Shown: positions 52,330 through 54,173 of the stretch, in pieces
Layout: every line of letters begins with the position of its first letter
Position numbering within the stretch: the stretch's first letter is position 1
Source of the DNA: Bacillota bacterium
GTDB lineage: Bacteria; Bacillota; Clostridia; Acetivibrionales; JAFADI01
Direction of reading: 5' to 3'
DNA: 54,173 bases
Assembly (NCBI GenBank): GCA_023424965.1
Contig: JAFADI010000271.1
Coordinates: 1-54,173, forward strand
The notes under the pieces: model-generated
Database searches by the model: none
Told to the model about the DNA's origin: nothing
Seen by the model: the letters and a program-made list of their open reading frames with translations, nothing else
Translations under genes and position numbers: made by a program

Positions 52330-52962
52330 ATGAAAAATGATATAAACGCAGATACGAACAAAGAAAAAGATACGAAACGCACAAATATTTTGAATGCCGC
52401 AATAACGGAATTTTGCAAAGGCTATGAGGAGGGATCAACATACGCCATTATTAAAGCATCCGGCGTTTCCAAAGGGTTATTGTTCCATCATTTCGGGACA
52501 AAAAAGGACTTGTTTCTGCAAGCATTCGATTATGCGGTCGAGATTGTAATGAAGGAATTTTATAACCTAATGAATTTGGAACAAAGAGATATTTTAGAAC
52601 GGTGGAAACAGGGGGCGCTCCTAAAGATGGATTTAATGCAAGAGTATCCTGGGATTTTCGACTTTTTAAGCCGGGCAGTCTTTACCGACAGTGAAGAAGT
52701 CAAAGCCGAAATCACGGAACGATCCAACAGCTTTACAAGAGATACAATCCCCAAATTATATTATGACATTGACCGTTCTTTATTTCGTGATGACATTGAC
52801 GTAGAGGCCGCAATAAAGGTAATTCTGAATACCATTGAAGAATATGCGCGGAGCGAAGCGGATAAAGGAAAATCGACAGGAGATTATTACGCCGGATACG
52901 AGCGTATTCTAAATGATTTAGACCGTTATATCCTGCTATTCAGAAAATGTTTTTATAAATAA
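52330..52962 (+). CDS. TetR-family transcriptional regulator
   Basis: The 210-residue protein has the TetR HTH at about residues 20-65 (TNILNAAITEFCKGYEEGSTY, ASGVSKGLLFHHFGTKKDLFL) and an all-helical ligand domain behind it. It follows GGGGG at 8 nt from its ATG. It heads an operon with an ABC ATPase and permease and has its own palindromic operator, so it is a drug-responsive repressor of the exporter (inference). Confidence 0.88.
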   Translation: MKNDINADTNKEKDTKRTNILNAAITEFCKGYEEGSTYAIIKASGVSKGLLFHHFGTKKDLFLQAFDYAVEIVMKEFYNLMNLEQRDILERWKQGALLKMDLMQEYPGIFDFLSRAVFTDSEEVKAEITERSNSFTRDTIPKLYYDIDRSLFRDDIDVEAAIKVILNTIEEYARSEADKGKSTGDYYAGYERILNDLDRYILLFRKCFYK

Positions 52963-52976
52963 GGGAGGCAATGAAG

Positions 52977-53867
52977 ATGTCTGTTATTGATATTAAAGGA
53001 TTAAAGAAGTCATACGGCAAAACAAAGGCGTTAAACGGTATTGACTTATCGGTTAATCGGGGAGAAATCTACGGATTCATCGGTATGAATGGAGCTGGAA
53101 AAACCACGACCATTCGTATTCTGCTTGGACTGCTAAAAAAGGATGCGGGTGAAGTACGGCTATTGGGCGGCGACCCTTTCAGGGATTGCGTGGAATTGCA
53201 TAAACGCCTTGCCTATATTCCAAGCGAGATAAACCCGTGGCCGCATTTGAGCGGCGGCGAAGTGATTGACCTGCTTTCCCGTTTGCGCGGCAAGCCTGAC
53301 CCCAAACGGCGCAAAGACTTGATTGAGCGTTTCCAATTTGACCCGTCAAAGAAATGCCGCAGCTATTCCAAGGGCAACCGGCAGAAAGTCGCTTTGATCG
53401 CGGCTCTTGTGTCAGAGGTGGATTTGTATATCCTCGACGAGCCGACATCCGGCCTTGACCCGTTGATGGAATCCGTATTTCAGGACTGCGTGAGAGAATT
53501 GGCGGCGGCAGGGCGAACCGTTTTCCTGTCCAGCCACATTCTTTCCGAAGTCGAAAAATTGTGTGATCGCGTCAGCATTATCAGAAACGGCTTAATTGTT
53601 GATTCAGGAAGTATCCGGGAGTTACAGCAGTTTTCAAGGCTTATTGTTCACGCTGAATGCCAAAAACCTGTTACTGATATGAAACTTCCCGGCATCTATG
53701 GCCTACAGATTGACGGGAACAAAGCGAGCTTCAGTGTTGACCCTTCGGCGCTTAACAGCGCCATGAAACGGCTGACAGAATACGAAGCGGTTTCATTGCA
53801 TTGCACGCCGCCGGAGTTGGAAGATTTATTTCTGCATTATTATAAGAAGGATGGTGAAAGGCAATGA
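52977..53867 (+). CDS. ABC exporter ATP-binding protein (drug/polyketide-antibiotic type)
   Basis: ATG 52977 (MSVIDIKGLKKSYG) lies 8 nt after GGGAGG; ATG 52971 is too close. The roughly 296-residue ATPase has Walker A GMNGAGKTT, signature region YSKGNRQKVALI (Ser-Lys-Gly-Asn instead of LSGGQ, usual in this group), Walker B LYILDEPTSGLD and H-loop SSHILSE. A C-terminal extension of about 80 residues follows. It powers the permease whose gene overlaps by 4 bp (ATGA). Confidence 0.9.
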   Translation: MSVIDIKGLKKSYGKTKALNGIDLSVNRGEIYGFIGMNGAGKTTTIRILLGLLKKDAGEVRLLGGDPFRDCVELHKRLAYIPSEINPWPHLSGGEVIDLLSRLRGKPDPKRRKDLIERFQFDPSKKCRSYSKGNRQKVALIAALVSEVDLYILDEPTSGLDPLMESVFQDCVRELAAAGRTVFLSSHILSEVEKLCDRVSIIRNGLIVDSGSIRELQQFSRLIVHAECQKPVTDMKLPGIYGLQIDGNKASFSVDPSALNSAMKRLTEYEAVSLHCTPPELEDLFLHYYKKDGERQ

Positions 53868-54173
53868 CGCGCAACAGGAATGCCGCATGTTTCAGGTTGT
53901 TGAAAACCTATCTGCGCAGCGGGAAGGTTTTAACATTGTTGCTTATCATTCTGCCGTTTCTCTTTTCGTATGCCACGGCAGTATCCAATATGGAATTGTT
54001 AAAAACGCCCGCTGCTCTTGCCAACTATATTACTGAAAACCAAGGAAATTTGCTGTTTGGATACATTGCGGGCGATACACTGGAAGCCGTGACGGTATGG
54101 CGTACCCGTCTTAGCGTGGCAATCATTATGGCAATATTCACTATTATCCTCACAATAGATACCACGCGCAAAG
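53864..54173 (+). CDS. ABC exporter permease, N-terminal part (runs off window)
   Basis: The frame starts at ATG 53864 and is open to the right edge, 103 codons. The N-terminus (MTRNRNAACFRLLKTYLRSG) precedes a first membrane helix (VLTLLLIILPFLFSYATAV). An external loop and the next helix (LSVAIIMAIFTIILTI) follow. With the TetR and ATPase genes upstream it matches the multi-helix permease of exporters annotated for polyketide antibiotics. Confidence 0.75.
   Translation, partial: MTRNRNAACFRLLKTYLRSGKVLTLLLIILPFLFSYATAVSNMELLKTPAALANYITENQGNLLFGYIAGDTLEAVTVWRTRLSVAIIMAIFTIILTIDTTRK

Noticed and set aside
52238..52441. 67-codon minus-strand frame opposite the TetR start
   Set aside because: It covers the TetR promoter and coding start antisense. 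The minus promoter lies within it, so it could not be translated from its own start.
1..54173. CRISPR arrays, tRNA and rRNA genes, known riboswitches
   Set aside because: No regularly spaced identical repeats, cloverleaf-like segments ending in CCA, rRNA stretches or familiar riboswitch cores were recognised by reading; covariance-model searches could not be run.

Overview
The window reads as a chromosome segment of a Gram-positive anaerobe of the Clostridia, probably a plant-polysaccharide degrader. The evidence is strong AGGAGG-type ribosome-binding sites, several TTG and GTG starts, SLH-anchored and lipoprotein surface proteins, YesM/YesN-type two-component regulators, and secreted GH43 enzymes with ricin-type or AbfB sugar-binding domains. 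Species cannot be fixed from the sequence alone. No tRNA, rRNA or CRISPR array was seen.

Region 1 (1-11 kb) looks like a metal or small-molecule transport module. It holds a truncated FMN-binding surface protein, two paralogous AraC-type regulators flanking a MATE exporter, a DtxR-type regulator with iron-type ligands, and a pair of overlapping ABC half-transporters of the YbtP/YbtQ type. A MarR/methyltransferase pair and an aldo/keto reductase with a MerR-type promoter follow. A palindrome, GTTAG-N6-CTAAC, recurs close to three promoters here and again at 16.77 kb.

Region 2 (11-18 kb) carries an SLH-anchored M13 metallopeptidase, a HAD phosphatase, a degenerate phage-type DNA adenine methylase homologue, a MerR/GyrI-like regulator, and a MocR-type regulator that lacks the PLP lysine.

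Region 3 (18.2-25.7 kb) is one operon on the minus strand under a near-consensus Fur box: FTR1 permease, P19/Tpd lipoprotein, DUF2318 Fe-S membrane protein, two FtsX/MacB-type permeases, an ATPase and an FMN-binding lipoprotein. It matches the known FTR1-P19 iron-uptake layout, with a flavoprotein at the end.

Region 4 (26.2-46.6 kb) is an AT-richer island of about 20.4 kb for arabinose/xylose/galactose-type polysaccharide use. It contains a chemotaxis receptor, a nucleoside hydrolase, a cytoplasmic GH43-like enzyme, a sugar ABC importer without an ATPase, a YesN/YesM two-component pair, four secreted GH43 enzymes and a second, duplicated solute-binding protein. It lies between two direct 333-bp copies of the 3' end of uppP: a stranded fragment on the left and the intact gene on the right. 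A repeated TRTTG-N16-TRTTG element lies upstream of three of its transcription units.

Region 5 (46.6-54.2 kb) has intact uppP, a DUF347 membrane protein behind three 11-bp direct repeats, a membrane chemotaxis receptor, and then debris of a conjugative transposon: a frameshifted sigma-like gene between two copies of a hairpin cassette. A TetR-ABC exporter cassette follows, with a nearly symmetrical promoter/operator, and runs off the right edge.
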